Shown: one piece after another, positions 33,833 to 46,281 of the stretch
Position numbering within the stretch: position 1 is the first letter of the stretch
Layout of the letters: the number at the start of each line of letters is the position of its first letter
Source of the DNA: Paraescarpia echinospica
Lineage: Eukaryota; Annelida; Polychaeta; Sabellida; Siboglinidae
Direction: 5' to 3'
NCBI GenBank assembly: GCA_020002185.1
Contig: CM034542.1
Span: 57,690,273-57,754,272 of the forward strand
Length of the DNA: 64,000 bases
The notes under the pieces: model-generated
Database searches by the model: none
What the model saw: only the letters and a program-made list of their open reading frames with translations
What the model was told of the DNA's origin: nothing
Made by a program: the position numbers and the translations under genes

Positions 33833-35186
33833 ACAGCTGATGTATGGCAATGCCCGGTTATCCTCCATTCCCCTTGATCCCTTCTATTTCTGTTCATACA
33901 GCTGCTGTATGGCAATGCCCGGTTGTCCTCCATTCCCCTTGATCCCTTCTATTTCTGTCCATACAGCTGCTGTATGGCAATGCCCGGTTGTCCTCCATTC
34001 CCCGTGATCCCTTCTATTTCTGTTCATACAGCTGCTGTATGGCAATGCCTGGTTGTCCTCCATTCCCCGTGATCCCTTCTATTTCTGTACATACAGCTGC
34101 TGTATGGCAATGCCTGGTTGTCCTCCATTCCCCTTGATCCCTTCTATTTCTGTCCATACAGTTGCTGTATGGCAATGCCCGGTTGTCCTCCATTCCCCTT
34201 GATCCCTTCTATTTCTGTCCATACAGATGCTGTATGGCAATGCCCAGTTGTCCTCCATTCCCCTTGATCCCTTCTATTTCTGTCCATACAGCTGCTGTAT
34301 GGCAATGCCCGGTTGTCCTCCATTTTCATTGATCCCTTCTATTTCTGTCCATACAGCTGCTGTATGGCAATGCCCGGTTGTCCTCCATTCCTCTTGATCC
34401 CTTCTATTTCTGTCAATGCAGCTGTTGTATGGCAATGCCTGGTTGTCCTCCATTCCCTTCTATTTCTGTCCATACAGCTGCTGTATGGCAATGCCTGGTT
34501 GTCCTCCATTCCCTTGATCCCTTCTATTTCTGTCCATACAGCTACTGTAAGGCAATGCCTGGTTGTCCTCCATTCCCCTTGATCCCTTCTATTTCTGTCC
34601 ATACAGTTGCTGTATGGCAATGCCCGGTTGTCCTCCATTCCCCTTGATCCCTTCTATTTCTGTCCATACAGATGCTGTATGGCAATGCCCAGTTGTCCTC
34701 CATTCCCCTTGATCCCTTCTATTTCTGTCCATACAGCTGCTGTATGGCAATGCCCGGTTGTCCTCCATTTTCATTGATCCCTTCTATTTCTGTCCATACA
34801 GCTGCTGTATGGCAATGCCCGGTTGTCCTCCATTCCTCTTGATCCCTTCTATTTCTGTCAATGCAGCTGTTGTATGGCAATGCCTGGTTGTCCTCCATTC
34901 CCTTCTATTTCTGTCCATACAGCTGCTGTATGGCAATGCCTGGTTGTCCTCCATTCCCTTGATCCCTTCTATTTCTGTCCATACAGCTACTGTAAGGCAA
35001 TGCCTGGTTGTCCTCCATTCCCCTTGATCCCTTCTATTTCTGTCCATACAGCTGCTCTATGGAAATGCCCGGTTGTCCTCCATTCCCCTTGATCCCTTCT
35101 ATTTCTGTCCATACAGCTGCTGTATGGCAATGTCCGGTTGTCCTCCATTCCCTTGATCCCTTCTATTTCTGTCCCTACAGCTGCTG
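33826..35186. repeat. 65-bp minisatellite (array 1)
   Basis: About 21 units of 65 bases, each with GATCCCTTCTATTTCTGTC, the 17-base palindrome CATACAGCTGCTGTATG and GGTTGTCCTCCATTCC. Some units lack the CCTTGATC part. A 445-base block (34144-34588) is repeated as 34589-35033. Open frames on both strands are artefacts. Confidence 0.95.
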
Positions 35187-35391
35187 TAGTAGTAGTAGTA
35201 GTAATAGTAGTAATAGTAGTATTTTGTTAGTCTCACTCCACGTATACATGCTTTAAAATACAAGACAAATAAATATATTACATTCAGAGTTAGCACTGTA
35301 TACAAAGACCACTCAAAAAGAGTTTTATGAGAGACTTGTAAAAACAAAAATGTACAAATAAAAACAGTAATAATTTAATAAACATGTGCTA

Positions 35392-38300
35392 TTATTTTGT
35401 TGTATTGTGTAATCTTGTGTGCAGTATTTTTTTGAGGATGCTGGCAGTTTTACTTATTATATTGTCATTACTCAATAAATATACAAATTTATCTTGATCA
35501 TTCATACTGGAAAAAGCAGGATCATTAATTGTTGCATAGCCTATTAGTTCTTTTTGTTCGTTAACATATAAAGGGCATTTCATTAAAACGTGAAACTCAT
35601 TTTCTATTTCATTCGTGCAATTATAACACGTCCTAGCTTCAGGTGGGGGGTAATTTCGTTCAAAACGTCCAGTTTCAATTCTGATTGGTGCCACGCCACA
35701 TCGAAATTTTGCAAGTGCTGATCGATTACTTCTAGTCATGATTTTCTTAACATAATGCTCAGTTACAAATTTTTGTTTGAACCGTTTATAAGTTCTTAGT
35801 TTATTTCTACTACCATTTCTGCCCTCTTCTCTATTTATAATATGAAGCCATTGCTGTTCCTGTAATACAGACAGGCAAACATCTGTGTGTTCTATTATAG
35901 CCTTTACATTAACATGGTCTCTTATATTAGTAAGATTATGCATATTTAAGTCATTATAACGATGGTATATTTCCTAGCCCCAATTTAGTTTCCCACTTAC
36001 GGCCATTTCCATCATCCATAGAAACACACGTTTTGTCACTCTAGATACATCCATATTGATCAAACGACACCAGAGCCTAGTAACAGATAGCCATTGTTAG
36101 TTAGTCGGGGTTTTCCACCCCATTTCACCCTGTACTGCTGCTGATGGGGTATATTTACCCACACCTAGGAAAAATCGACAGGCTCTATTATGTATGCTAT
36201 TTATGACCGAATATTCCTTTGTACCCCACACAGCAGAACCATAGTTAATAATGGAGAGCACCATACCATCGTATAGTTTTGTAAAACAGTTAAAAGGCAT
36301 TCCTCCATTACATTTTGTCTTAGCCATTAACAAACCCAGAGCTCTGTTCGCCGTAGTAGCTACTGTTTTTACCATCACCTTATAATCAAGATATTCAGTT
36401 AAAATCAAACCTAAATATTTATACTTATTTATGATGCATATGCTTTGTTCACCTAGTAGAAAATCGCAAGTAGTCTCAGATATCGATGGATTACGAAAAT
36501 GTACAATTTGAGTTTTGTCTTTGTTAATAGACATGCCCCAGTCATTGCACCATTTCCAGATAACATTTAGCAATGTCTGCAGTTCTTCTGCTGATTCGGC
36601 CAGCACCACAATGTCATCTGCGTATGCTAACATTGTAACAATTTCGTCTCCGATCTTAACACCTTTATCCGTGCCTTTCAATTCAGTTAATAAATCGTTT
36701 ATAAACATATTAAACATGATAGGTGATATAACACATCCCTGCTTAAGCCCGCATTCAACATTGAACCAGTCAGACTTTAAGTTGTTGACCCTAACACAAC
36801 ATTTGTAATCAACATATAATGATTTCAAAGCCTCAAGCATTTTCCCTTGTATGTTGAAGTTCCTAATTTTGTTCCAGAGGAATTTTCTATTGATACGGTC
36901 ATAAGCTTTACTAAAATCTATGAAACATGCAAACGTTTGCTGGCGGCATTTCTTTCTAGTATTGATTATGTTTGTAATGGTAGATAGGTGGTCGAGACAA
37001 CTGCGACCTGATTAAAACCCATTTGTTCATCACACAAAAGGTTGTTGCCCTCTACCCACGATATAAGACGATCATTTAAAATAGAGCAGTATATTTTATA
37101 CACATGGGAACTAAGCGTAATTCCCCTATAGTTCAATGGCACTCGTGGATCAGACGTACAACACTTGGGTATCGGGGTTACAATGCCCCGACGTCATGCT
37201 TCAGGAACCATGCTGTTGTTAAAACAGTGATTAAATAGTTCGTAAAGGAAGTCCATGGCATTTTCGTTGACCAGCGTTTCGACTGGGATGTTATCATCAC
37301 CCAACGCTTTGTGTTTCTTGGCCTTGTTTAAGGCCAGGCGAATGTCCTCCTTGGAGATAGGCCCATCAAGGTGTTCATTGTGACCCAGTGAGTGGGTCTC
37401 CACCGGCGGTTGATAGTCAATTGTTTGTTCGTAATTGACCGGGTTCAGCAAAGTGTGAAAGTCAGTTCTCCATTTATGTAATATCACGCTTTGATCAGTG
37501 GATATGGAGCCGTCCTCTAGCATCACATCCTTTGGTATATCATGGATGCGTTCTTGTTTTATCCCTAATTTTTCAATATGCTTCCAGAAAGCATTTGGAT
37601 CATGTGACGGCAGATCAAGTAGTTTGTCTTGTTGTTGACGCCAGAATTTGCGTTTGGCAGCTTGCATATGCCTATCAAACAGTTTCTGGGCTACCTTCAT
37701 TTCCGCTTTCAGGTGCGGTTTATTTTGTTCGTCGCCCTTAATCCACAATTGTTCACTTGTTGTGAGGTTATTCCATAGTTGAGTAAGTTCATTTGTCCAC
37801 CATTGTTTCTTGATCCGTCTACGCTTATTACTGAGCACTGAGTGGTTTACATGGACCACTTTTTGAAGTTTATCTTCCATCACCGTTTTAACATGTTCGC
37901 AGAAACTATCATATACATTGTTCAGATTTTGTTGTGTTAAATTAGATCTTTGAATGAACTGCATGAGCGTAGCACAATGTTTTTGTGTTGTGTCGTCATC
38001 GAGAAATGACTGGTCAATGCCTTCTAATTTATATCTCGTTGTACATGGAATTTTGGGGTTCGGATCTGTATTATCGTAGCATTCCATGTAATCCAGGAGT
38101 AAAACCCATGTCAATATTGAGTGGTCTGGGATGGTCTTGTGTGGGTCAATAATCGATACACACCCAGTGTCATTAAATATATTTCGTGCTGAAGTTATTT
38201 TAAAGTCGGTAAACGACGCCAAACGTTCATGCGGTACAAGGCAATAATCAACGACAGCCAAACCTTTGGTTGAAACAGATGTGAAGTCGTTTATCGACGA

Positions 38301-38888
38301 ACAGCGACCATTCAGCATGCAACAGTTTGATGATATTAAAAGGTCGATGAGGTATTGTCCATGTGAATTCACTTTAAAATCAATAACTTTTCTCTCAGGA
38401 ATGTCATCCACACCTTCAATGTAATCGCCACATATGAAGAATATTCCAAGTTTCTGGTATCGGTATATATGTGATAATAGTTCGTTGTAATAGGTTTCGG
38501 GGTCAATGTAACGTGATGATCCGTCAGGAGGAAGGTAACACACACACATCCTAAAACTAGTATCCGAGTTCTTGCTTGTGAAAGTTATCCACATTATTCC
38601 TTCCACAGATGTGTCTAGAATTTTCACATTAAAATCATGCAGCAGAGCATCTTTTACAAAAATGCCTACTCCGCCTGACCCTGACTTGGCCCGACAGTTC
38701 AGGTTTGTGCGATTATGCCCCCACCACTTATATCCATTCATTTCCAGCGTGTTTACATCTGTAAGATGTGTTTCCACCACGGCGATTACATCCGTGTTGA
38801 GGTGTTTAACACATTTTGCCCTCACTTGGTAGTTGTCGGTGTTTTTGTTTAGCTTCCAGCCGTTAACATTCCAACATCCCACGGACAG
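35392..38888 (-). pseudogene. LINE B ORF2: endonuclease + reverse transcriptase (copy 1)
   Basis: Starts right after the ORF1 stop with LSVGCWNVNGWKLNKNTDNY: an APE-type endonuclease (AVVETHLTDVNTLEMNGYKW, GSGGVGIFVKD, CYLPPDGSS, PDHSILTW). A linker follows, then RT (GITLSSHVYKIYCSI, FIDFSKAYDRINR, CGLKQGCVISPIMFNMFIND, MLAYADDIVVLAES) and a C-terminal CCHC-like finger (CYNCTNEIENEFHVLMKC). Broken by TGA at 37194-37196 (in place of Trp), a frameshift near 37010, TAA at 36097-36099 and a TAG near 35970. In this copy a 30-base deletion near 38426 also removes the catalytic-loop residues FNGRCGSEPD. Confidence 0.88.
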
Positions 38889-39748
38889 CTAGCGACGACC
38901 GCGCACATCTGATCTATTGTCGCGCTCCCGACGTGTCCCTCGATTTATTGGGTTTCGACCACGACTGTTTCCTTGTTCATTGTTCCTGGTGGTTGATGGG
39001 GAATTGTGAGCGCGGTTGTTGCCGTTACGAGATCCGGCGTCACATCTCGTGATTCTGGAGCCGCGTAGTTCCAGTTTGTTGTTGTTGTCAAGAGCTTTCA
39101 CGAGGATTCTGAAGTTCGATTCGATTACACGTTGCTCTTTTGGCTTGTCGTGGACTATTATGATGTCACGATATTTCGCACGTTGTCGTAAGTCTTGTTT
39201 TGTTTTCATTACTTTCGCTTTGTCATTTGTCACGGTTTTAAACGTCGTTATTGCGACGCCAGGGTAGCCGTTTCTGCTGGATGTTCTATGAGCTTGAGCC
39301 CGTCTCTCAGTATTTGGTTGATTTTTTCCACTACGTTTTCGTTCTCCGATTCGGGTAGGTTAAGAACGACACTGTTTAGAGCGCAACCGTCGTGTGCACC
39401 CACTACGTCTGCGTACGAGGGCACCCTGTTCTCCAAAGCTGTAAGACGGCCCTCCAGGTTCTCGTCCGTATCTACACAGGCATATCTTTGTTCGAGATTT
39501 AGTATCCTTTCTTCTAGAGCTGCTGTTCGTGTGTTAATGTCGTCACGGAATGCTTTCATCTGATCTTCGATCATATCCGCAATTTGTTTAGATAGTGTTT
39601 TCTCGAAAGTTGAGAATCTATTTTCAATGATGTCCCTAAATGACTTGATGTCAGCAGCGATAGATGCGAGGCTTGGTTCATTGTACGTTGTGTTGTTAGT
39701 CGCCCCGCTCGCTCTGGTCATTGACTTGTTGGTTGTAACACTCGCCAT
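38889..39748 (-). pseudogene. LINE B ORF1 (copy 1, frameshifted)
   Basis: Start MASVTTNK at 39748; a coiled coil with heptads (DIIENRFSTFEKTLSKQIAD, AALEERILNLEQRY) is followed by an RRM-like domain and an Arg/Asn-rich basic tail ending GTRRERDNRSDVRGRR. A net 28-base deletion near 39283 breaks the frame; the copy at 60512-61393 is intact. RNA-binding assembly proteins of this design are usual ORF1 products of LINEs. Confidence 0.82.
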
Positions 39749-40093
39749 GACGCAATAGTGTACCTTGTGGGTGTCACGGTGAAAGGGCCACACGCAACAC
39801 GGGTATGCTACAGGTAGCCACAAATGTAGGTTGTTGTTGTAGTTTTCAACTGGTGGTGAGACACCTGTTGGTCACTGGTTGGGCGATAATGGGCTTGTAT
39901 GTTCAGTTGAAAAGCAAAATCATTAAAGTCACTCACACAGGTTCATCACACGTACGATTCATCTTCCCGGCGAAATCCAGAAGTGGTGTACAAACACATA
40001 TTACAAAACGTGCCGATTGAAAATAAAATAAAATTGGTTTAAACAGACGACTGATCATAGGCAGTGTAAACGTACGTCGAGTCTGTCCGTACG

Positions 40094-43000
40094 TATCTGA
40101 CACGTGTATGTGACAGTGGGTGCATAAGAGGGTGTTTGTGACTGTGGGTGCTTAGGAGGGTGTATGTGACAGTGGGTGCATAGTACGGTGTATGTGACAG
40201 TGGGCCCATAGGTGGGTGTATGTGACAGTGGGTGCATAGTAGGGTGCATGTGACAGTGGGCGTGTAGGAGGGTGTATGTGAGAGTGGGCCCATAGGAGGG
40301 TGTATGTGACAGTGGGTAGATAGGAGGGTGTGTGTGACAGTTGGCACATAGGAGGGTGTACGTGACACTGGGTGCACAGGAGGATGTATCTGTCAGTGGG
40401 CGCATAGGAGGGTGTATGTGACAGTGTCCGCACAGGAGGGTGTATCTGACAGTGTCTCCATACGAGGGTGTATGTGACAGTGGGTGCATAATAGGGTGTA
40501 TGTGACAGTGGGCCCATAGGAGGGTGTATGTGACAGTGGGTGCATGGTAAGGTGTATGTGACAGTGGGTGCGTAGGAGGGTGTATGTGACAGTGGGCCTA
40601 TAGGAGGGTGTATGTGACAGTGGATGCATAGTAGGATGTATGTGACAGTGGGTGCATATGAGGGTGTATGTGACAGTGTGTTCATTGGAGGGAGTATGTG
40701 ACAGTGGGTGCATAGGAGGATGTATGTGACAGTGGGTGCATAGTAGGGTGTACGTGACAGTGGGCGCATAGGAGGGTCTATGTGACAGTGGGCGCATATG
40801 AGGGTGTTTGTGACAGTGGGTGCTTAGGAGGGTGTATGTAACAGTGGGCCAATAGGAGGGTGTATGTGACAGTGGTTGCATATGAGTGTTTATGTGACAG
40901 TGGGCCCATAGGACCTGTGTATGTGACAGTGGGTGCATAGTAGGGTGTATGTGACAAAGTGTGCAAAGTAGGGTTATGTTACAGTGGGCCCATAGGACGG
41001 TGTATGTGACAGTGGGTGCATAGTAGGGTGTATGTGACAATGGTTGCATAGTGGGGTGTATGTGACTGTGGGTAGATAGGGTGTGTGTGACAGTTGGCAC
41101 ATAGGAGGGTGTACGTGACACTGGGTGCACAGGAGGATGTATCTGACAGTGGGCGCATAGGAGGGTGTATGTGACAGTGTCCGCACAGGAGGATGTATCT
41201 GACAGTGTCTGCATACGAGGATGTATGTGACAGTGGGTGCATAGTAGGGTGTATGTGACAGTGGGCACATAGGAGGGTGTATGTGACAGTGGGTACATAG
41301 TAGGGTGTATGTGACAGTGTGTGCATAGGAGGGTGTATGTGACAGTGGGTGCGTAGGAGGGTGTATGTGACAGTGGGCGCATATCGGGATGTATGTGACA
41401 GTGGGTGCTTAGGAGGGTGTATGTGACAGTGGGTGCATAGAAGGGTGTATGTGACAGTGGGCCCATAGGTGGGTGTATGTGACAGTGGGTGCATAGTAGG
41501 GTGTATGTGACAGTGGGCGCATATGAGGATCTATGTGACAGTGGGTGCTTAGGACGGTGAATGTGACAGTTGGTGTATAGTAGGGTGTATGTGACAATGG
41601 GTGCATAGTAGGGTTATGTTACAGTGGGCCCTTATGAGGGTGTATATAACATTGGGCCCATAAGATCGTGTATATGACATTGGGTGCATAGTAAGGTGTA
41701 TGTGACAGTGGGCCCATAGGAAGGTGTATGTGACAGTGGGCCCATAGGAGGGTGTATGTGATAGTGGGCCCATAGGAGGGTGTATGTGATAGTGGGCCTA
41801 TAGGAGGGAGTATGTGACAGTGGGCGCATAGGAGTGTGTATGTGACAGTGGGTGCATAGTATGGTGTATGTGACAGTGGGCGCATAGGAGGGTGTATGTA
41901 ACAGTGGGCCCATAAGAGGGTGTATGTGACAGTGGATGCATAGTAGGGTGTATGTGACAGTGGGTGCATATGAGGGTGTATGTGACAATGTGTGCATAGG
42001 AGTGTGTATGTAACAGTGGGTGCATAGTAGGGTGTATGTGACAGTGGGGGCATATGAGGGTGTTTGTGACAGTGGGTGCTTAGAAGGGTGTTTGTGACAG
42101 TGGGTGCATAGTAGGGTGTATGTGACAGTGGGTGCATATGAGGGTGTATGTGACAGTAGGTGCGTAGGAGGGTGTATGTGACAGTGGGTGTATAGTAGGG
42201 TGTATGTGACAGTGGGCCCATAGGTGGGTGTATGTGATAGTGGGGGCATAGGAGGGTGTATGTGACAGTGGGTGCCTATGAGGGTGTATGTGACAGTAGG
42301 TGCGTAGGAGGGTGTTTGTGACAGTGGGTGCATAGTAGGGTGTATGTGACAGTGGGTGCCTATGAGGGTGTATGTGACAGTCGGTGCGTAGGAGGGTGTA
42401 TTGGGCCCATAGGAGGGTGTATGTGATAGTGGTCCCAAAGGAGGGTGTATGTGACAGTGGGCCCATGGGAGGGTGTATGTGACAGTGGGCCCATAGGAGG
42501 GTGTATTTGGCAGTGGGCCCATAGGAGTGTGTATGTTTCAGTGGGCCCATAGGTGGGTGTATGTGACAGTGGGCCTATAGGAGGGTGTATGTGACAGTGG
42601 GTGCATAGTATGGTGTATGTGACTGTGGGTGCATAGGAGGGTGTATATAACAGTGGGCCCATAGGAGGGTGTATGTGACAGTGTGTGCATAGTAGGGTGT
42701 ATGTGTCAGTGGGTGCATATGAGGGTGTATGTGACAGTTGGTGCATAGGAGTGTGTATGTGACAGTGGGTGCATAGAAGGGTGTATGTGACAGTGGGCGT
42801 GTAGGAGGGTGTATGTGACAGTGGGCGCATATGAGGGTGTTTGAGAAAGTGGGTGCTTAGGAGGGTGTATGTGACAGTGGGTGCATAGTAGGGTGTATGC
42901 GACAGTGGGCCCTTATGTGTGTGTATGTGACAGTGGGTGCATAGAAGGGTGTATCTGACAGTGTCCCTTAGGAGGGTGTATATGACAGTGGGTTCTTAGG

Positions 43001-45281
43001 AGGGTGTATGTGACTGTGTGCATTGGAGGGTGTATGTGACAGTGGGTGCATAGTAGGGTGTATGTGACAGTGGGCGCATATGAGGGTGTTTGTGACAGTG
43101 GGTGCTTAGGAGGTTGTATGTGACAGTGGGTGCATAGTACGGTGTATGTGACAGTGGGCCCATATGTGGGTGTATGTGACAGTGGGTGCATAGGAGGGTG
43201 TATGTGACAGTGGGCGTGTAGGAGGGTGTATGTGACAGTGTCCGCATAGGAGGGTATATGTGACAGTGGGTGCATAGTAGGTTGTATGTGACAGTTGGCC
43301 CATAGGAGTGTGTATGTGACAGTAGGTAGATAGGAGAGTGTATGTGACACTGGGGCCATAGGAAGGTGTATGTGACAATGGGCCTATATGAGGGTGTATG
43401 TGATAGTGGGCCCATAAGAGGGTGTATGTGACAGTGGGTAGATAGGAGGGTGTATGTGACAGTTGGCCCATAGGAGGGTTATGTGACAGTGGGCCCATAG
43501 GAGGGTGTATGTGACAGTGGATTCATAGTAGGGTGTATGTGACAGTTTGTGTATATTAGGGTGTATGTGACACTGGGACCATAGGAAGGTGTATGTGAAA
43601 GTGGGCCCATAGGAGGGTGTATGTGATAGTGGGCCCATAGGAGGGTGTATGTGACAGTGGGCCAATAGCAGTGTCTATGTGACAGTGGGTGCATAGTATG
43701 GTGTATGTGACAGTGGGGGCATAGGAGGGTGTAAGTAACAGTGGGCCCATAGGAGGGTGTATGTGACAGTGTCCACATAGGAGGGTGTATGTGACAGTGG
43801 GTGCATAGTAGGGTGTATGTGACAGTGGGCCCATAGGAGGGTGTATGTAACAGTGGGTGCATAGTAGGGTGTATGTGAGAGTGGGTGCATATGACGGTGT
43901 ATGTGACAGTTGGCACATAGGAGGGTGTATGTGACAGTGGGCGTGTAGGAGGGTGTATGTGAGAGTGGGCCCATAGGAGGGTGTATGTGACAGTGGGTGC
44001 ATAGTAGGGTGTACATGACAGTGGGCCCATAGGAGGGTGTAAGTGACAGTGGGTGCATAGTAGGGTATATGTGACAGTGGTTGCATATGAGGGTTTATGT
44101 GGCAGTGGGCCCATAGGACGGTGTATGTGACAATGGGTGCATAGTAGGGTGTATGTGACAGTGGATGCCTATGAGGGTGTATGTGACAGTGGGTGCATAG
44201 GAGGGTGTATGTGACAGTGGGTGCATAGTAGGGTGTATGTGACAGTGGGCGCGTAGGAGGGTGTATGTGACAGTGGGCCCATAGGAGTGTGTATGTGGCA
44301 GTTGGCCCATAGGAGTGTGTATGTGACATTGGGCCCATAGGAGCGTGTATGTGACAGTGGGTGCATATGAGGGTGTACGTGACAGTGGGTGCATAGGAGG
44401 GTGTACATAACAGTGGGTGCATAGTAGGGTGTATGTGACAGTGGGCGCATAGGAGGGTGTATGTGACAGTGGGTGCATAGTAGGGTGTATGTGACAGTGG
44501 GCCCATATGTGGGTGTATGTGACAGTGGGTGCATAGGAGGGTGTATCTGACAGTGGGCCCATAGGAGGGTGTATGTGACAGTGTCCACATAGGAGGGTGT
44601 ATGTGACAGTTGGTGCATAATAGGGTGTATGTGACAGTGGGCCCATTGGAGGGTGTATGTGACAGTGTGTGCATAGTAGGGTGTATGAGACAGTGGGTGC
44701 ATATGAGGGTGTATGTGACAGTGGGCACATAGGAGGGTGTATGTGACAGTGGGTATGTAGGAGGGTGTATGTGAGAGTGGGCCCATAGGATGGTATATGT
44801 GAGAGTGGGCCCATAGGAGGGTGTATGTGACAGTGGGTAGTTAGGAGGGTGTGTGTGACAGTTGTCACATAGGAGTTTGTACGTGACACTGGGTGCACAG
44901 GAGGATGTATCTGACAGTTGGCACATAGGAGGGTGTATGTGACAGTGTCCGCACAGGAGGGTGTATCTGACAGTGTCTGCATACGAGGGTGTATGTGACA
45001 GTGGGTGCATAGTAGGGTGTATGTGACAGTGGGCACATAGGAGGGTGTATGTGACAGTGGGTGCATAGTATGGTGTATGTGACAGTGGGGGCATAGGAGG
45101 GTGTAAGTAACAGTGTCCACATAGGAGGGTGTATGTGACAGTGGGTGCATAGTAGGGTGTATGTGACAGTGGGCCCATAGGAGGGTGTATGTGACAGTGG
45201 GTGCATAGTAGGGTGTATGTGACAGTGGGCCCATATGACGGTGTATGTGACAGTTGGCACATAGGAGGGTGTATGTGACAG
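40094..45281. repeat. 29-bp minisatellite, about 180 units, running into the gap
   Basis: Units of 29 bases such as GTGTATGTGACAGTGGG plus GTGCATAGGAGG or GCCCATAGGAGG. The true length is unknown because it ends in N. Units vary at GTGCATAG, GCCCATAG, GGCACATAG, GTCCGCACAG; a distinctive run of variants recurs at about 40326-40470, 41080-41230 and 44840-44995. Because 29 is not a multiple of three and the minus-strand unit lacks stops, all three minus frames stay open for hundreds of codons. Confidence 0.95.
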
Positions 45282-46281
45282 NNNNNNNNNNNNNNNNNNN
45301 NNNNNNNNNNNNNNNNNNNNNNNNNNNNNNNNNNNNNNNNNNNNNNNNNNNNNNNNNNNNNNNNNNNNNNNNNNNNNNNNNNNNNNNNNNNNNNNNNNNN
45401 NNNNNNNNNNNNNNNNNNNNNNNNNNNNNNNNNNNNNNNNNNNNNNNNNNNNNNNNNNNNNNNNNNNNNNNNNNNNNNNNNNNNNNNNNNNNNNNNNNNN
45501 NNNNNNNNNNNNNNNNNNNNNNNNNNNNNNNNNNNNNNNNNNNNNNNNNNNNNNNNNNNNNNNNNNNNNNNNNNNNNNNNNNNNNNNNNNNNNNNNNNNN
45601 NNNNNNNNNNNNNNNNNNNNNNNNNNNNNNNNNNNNNNNNNNNNNNNNNNNNNNNNNNNNNNNNNNNNNNNNNNNNNNNNNNNNNNNNNNNNNNNNNNNN
45701 NNNNNNNNNNNNNNNNNNNNNNNNNNNNNNNNNNNNNNNNNNNNNNNNNNNNNNNNNNNNNNNNNNNNNNNNNNNNNNNNNNNNNNNNNNNNNNNNNNNN
45801 NNNNNNNNNNNNNNNNNNNNNNNNNNNNNNNNNNNNNNNNNNNNNNNNNNNNNNNNNNNNNNNNNNNNNNNNNNNNNNNNNNNNNNNNNNNNNNNNNNNN
45901 NNNNNNNNNNNNNNNNNNNNNNNNNNNNNNNNNNNNNNNNNNNNNNNNNNNNNNNNNNNNNNNNNNNNNNNNNNNNNNNNNNNNNNNNNNNNNNNNNNNN
46001 NNNNNNNNNNNNNNNNNNNNNNNNNNNNNNNNNNNNNNNNNNNNNNNNNNNNNNNNNNNNNNNNNNNNNNNNNNNNNNNNNNNNNNNNNNNNNNNNNNNN
46101 NNNNNNNNNNNNNNNNNNNNNNNNNNNNNNNNNNNNNNNNNNNNNNNNNNNNNNNNNNNNNNNNNNNNNNNNNNNNNNNNNNNNNNNNNNNNNNNNNNNN
46201 NNNNNNNNNNNNNNNNNNNNNNNNNNNNNNNNNNNNNNNNNNNNNNNNNNNNNNNNNNNNNNNNNNNNNNNNNNNNNNNNN
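45282..46281. other. assembly gap (1000 N)
   Basis: Exactly 1000 N, a conventional placeholder rather than a measured length. It joins the 29-bp satellite to sequence matching 24623 onward. Confidence 1.

Larger units (their letters stand above)
24623..40082. repeat. large duplicated block, copy 1
   Basis: Collinear and nearly identical to 46282-61678 (offset about 21.6 kb). It contains the end of DNAJB13 intron 6, exon 7, MITE-like elements, LINE A, the CR1/L2 LINE, Tc1, the 65-bp satellite and LINE B. The Tc1 and CR1 open frames are identical in both copies; differences are scattered substitutions and small indels. Confidence 0.95.
35187..40082 (-). mobile_element. LINE B, non-LTR retrotransposon (copy 1)
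   Basis: Minus-strand element about 4.9 kb long. The 5' end is near 40082; ORF1 spans 39748-38889 and ORF2 runs from 38888 to about 35392. The 3' UTR ends in an ACT/ATT tandem tail (35187-35222 on the plus strand as TAG/TAA repeats). It sits next to the 65-bp satellite on its 3' side and, in this copy, next to the 29-bp satellite on its 5' side. Confidence 0.88.

Noticed and set aside
43556..45262. Minus-strand open frame of 568 codons, and about twenty others across 40055-45260, rich in SHTPSYAPTVTYTL-like text
   Set aside because: Products of the 29-bp repeat: its complement has no stop in any frame, so all three frames stay open with a 29-residue period. No start context, domain or conserved variation is seen.
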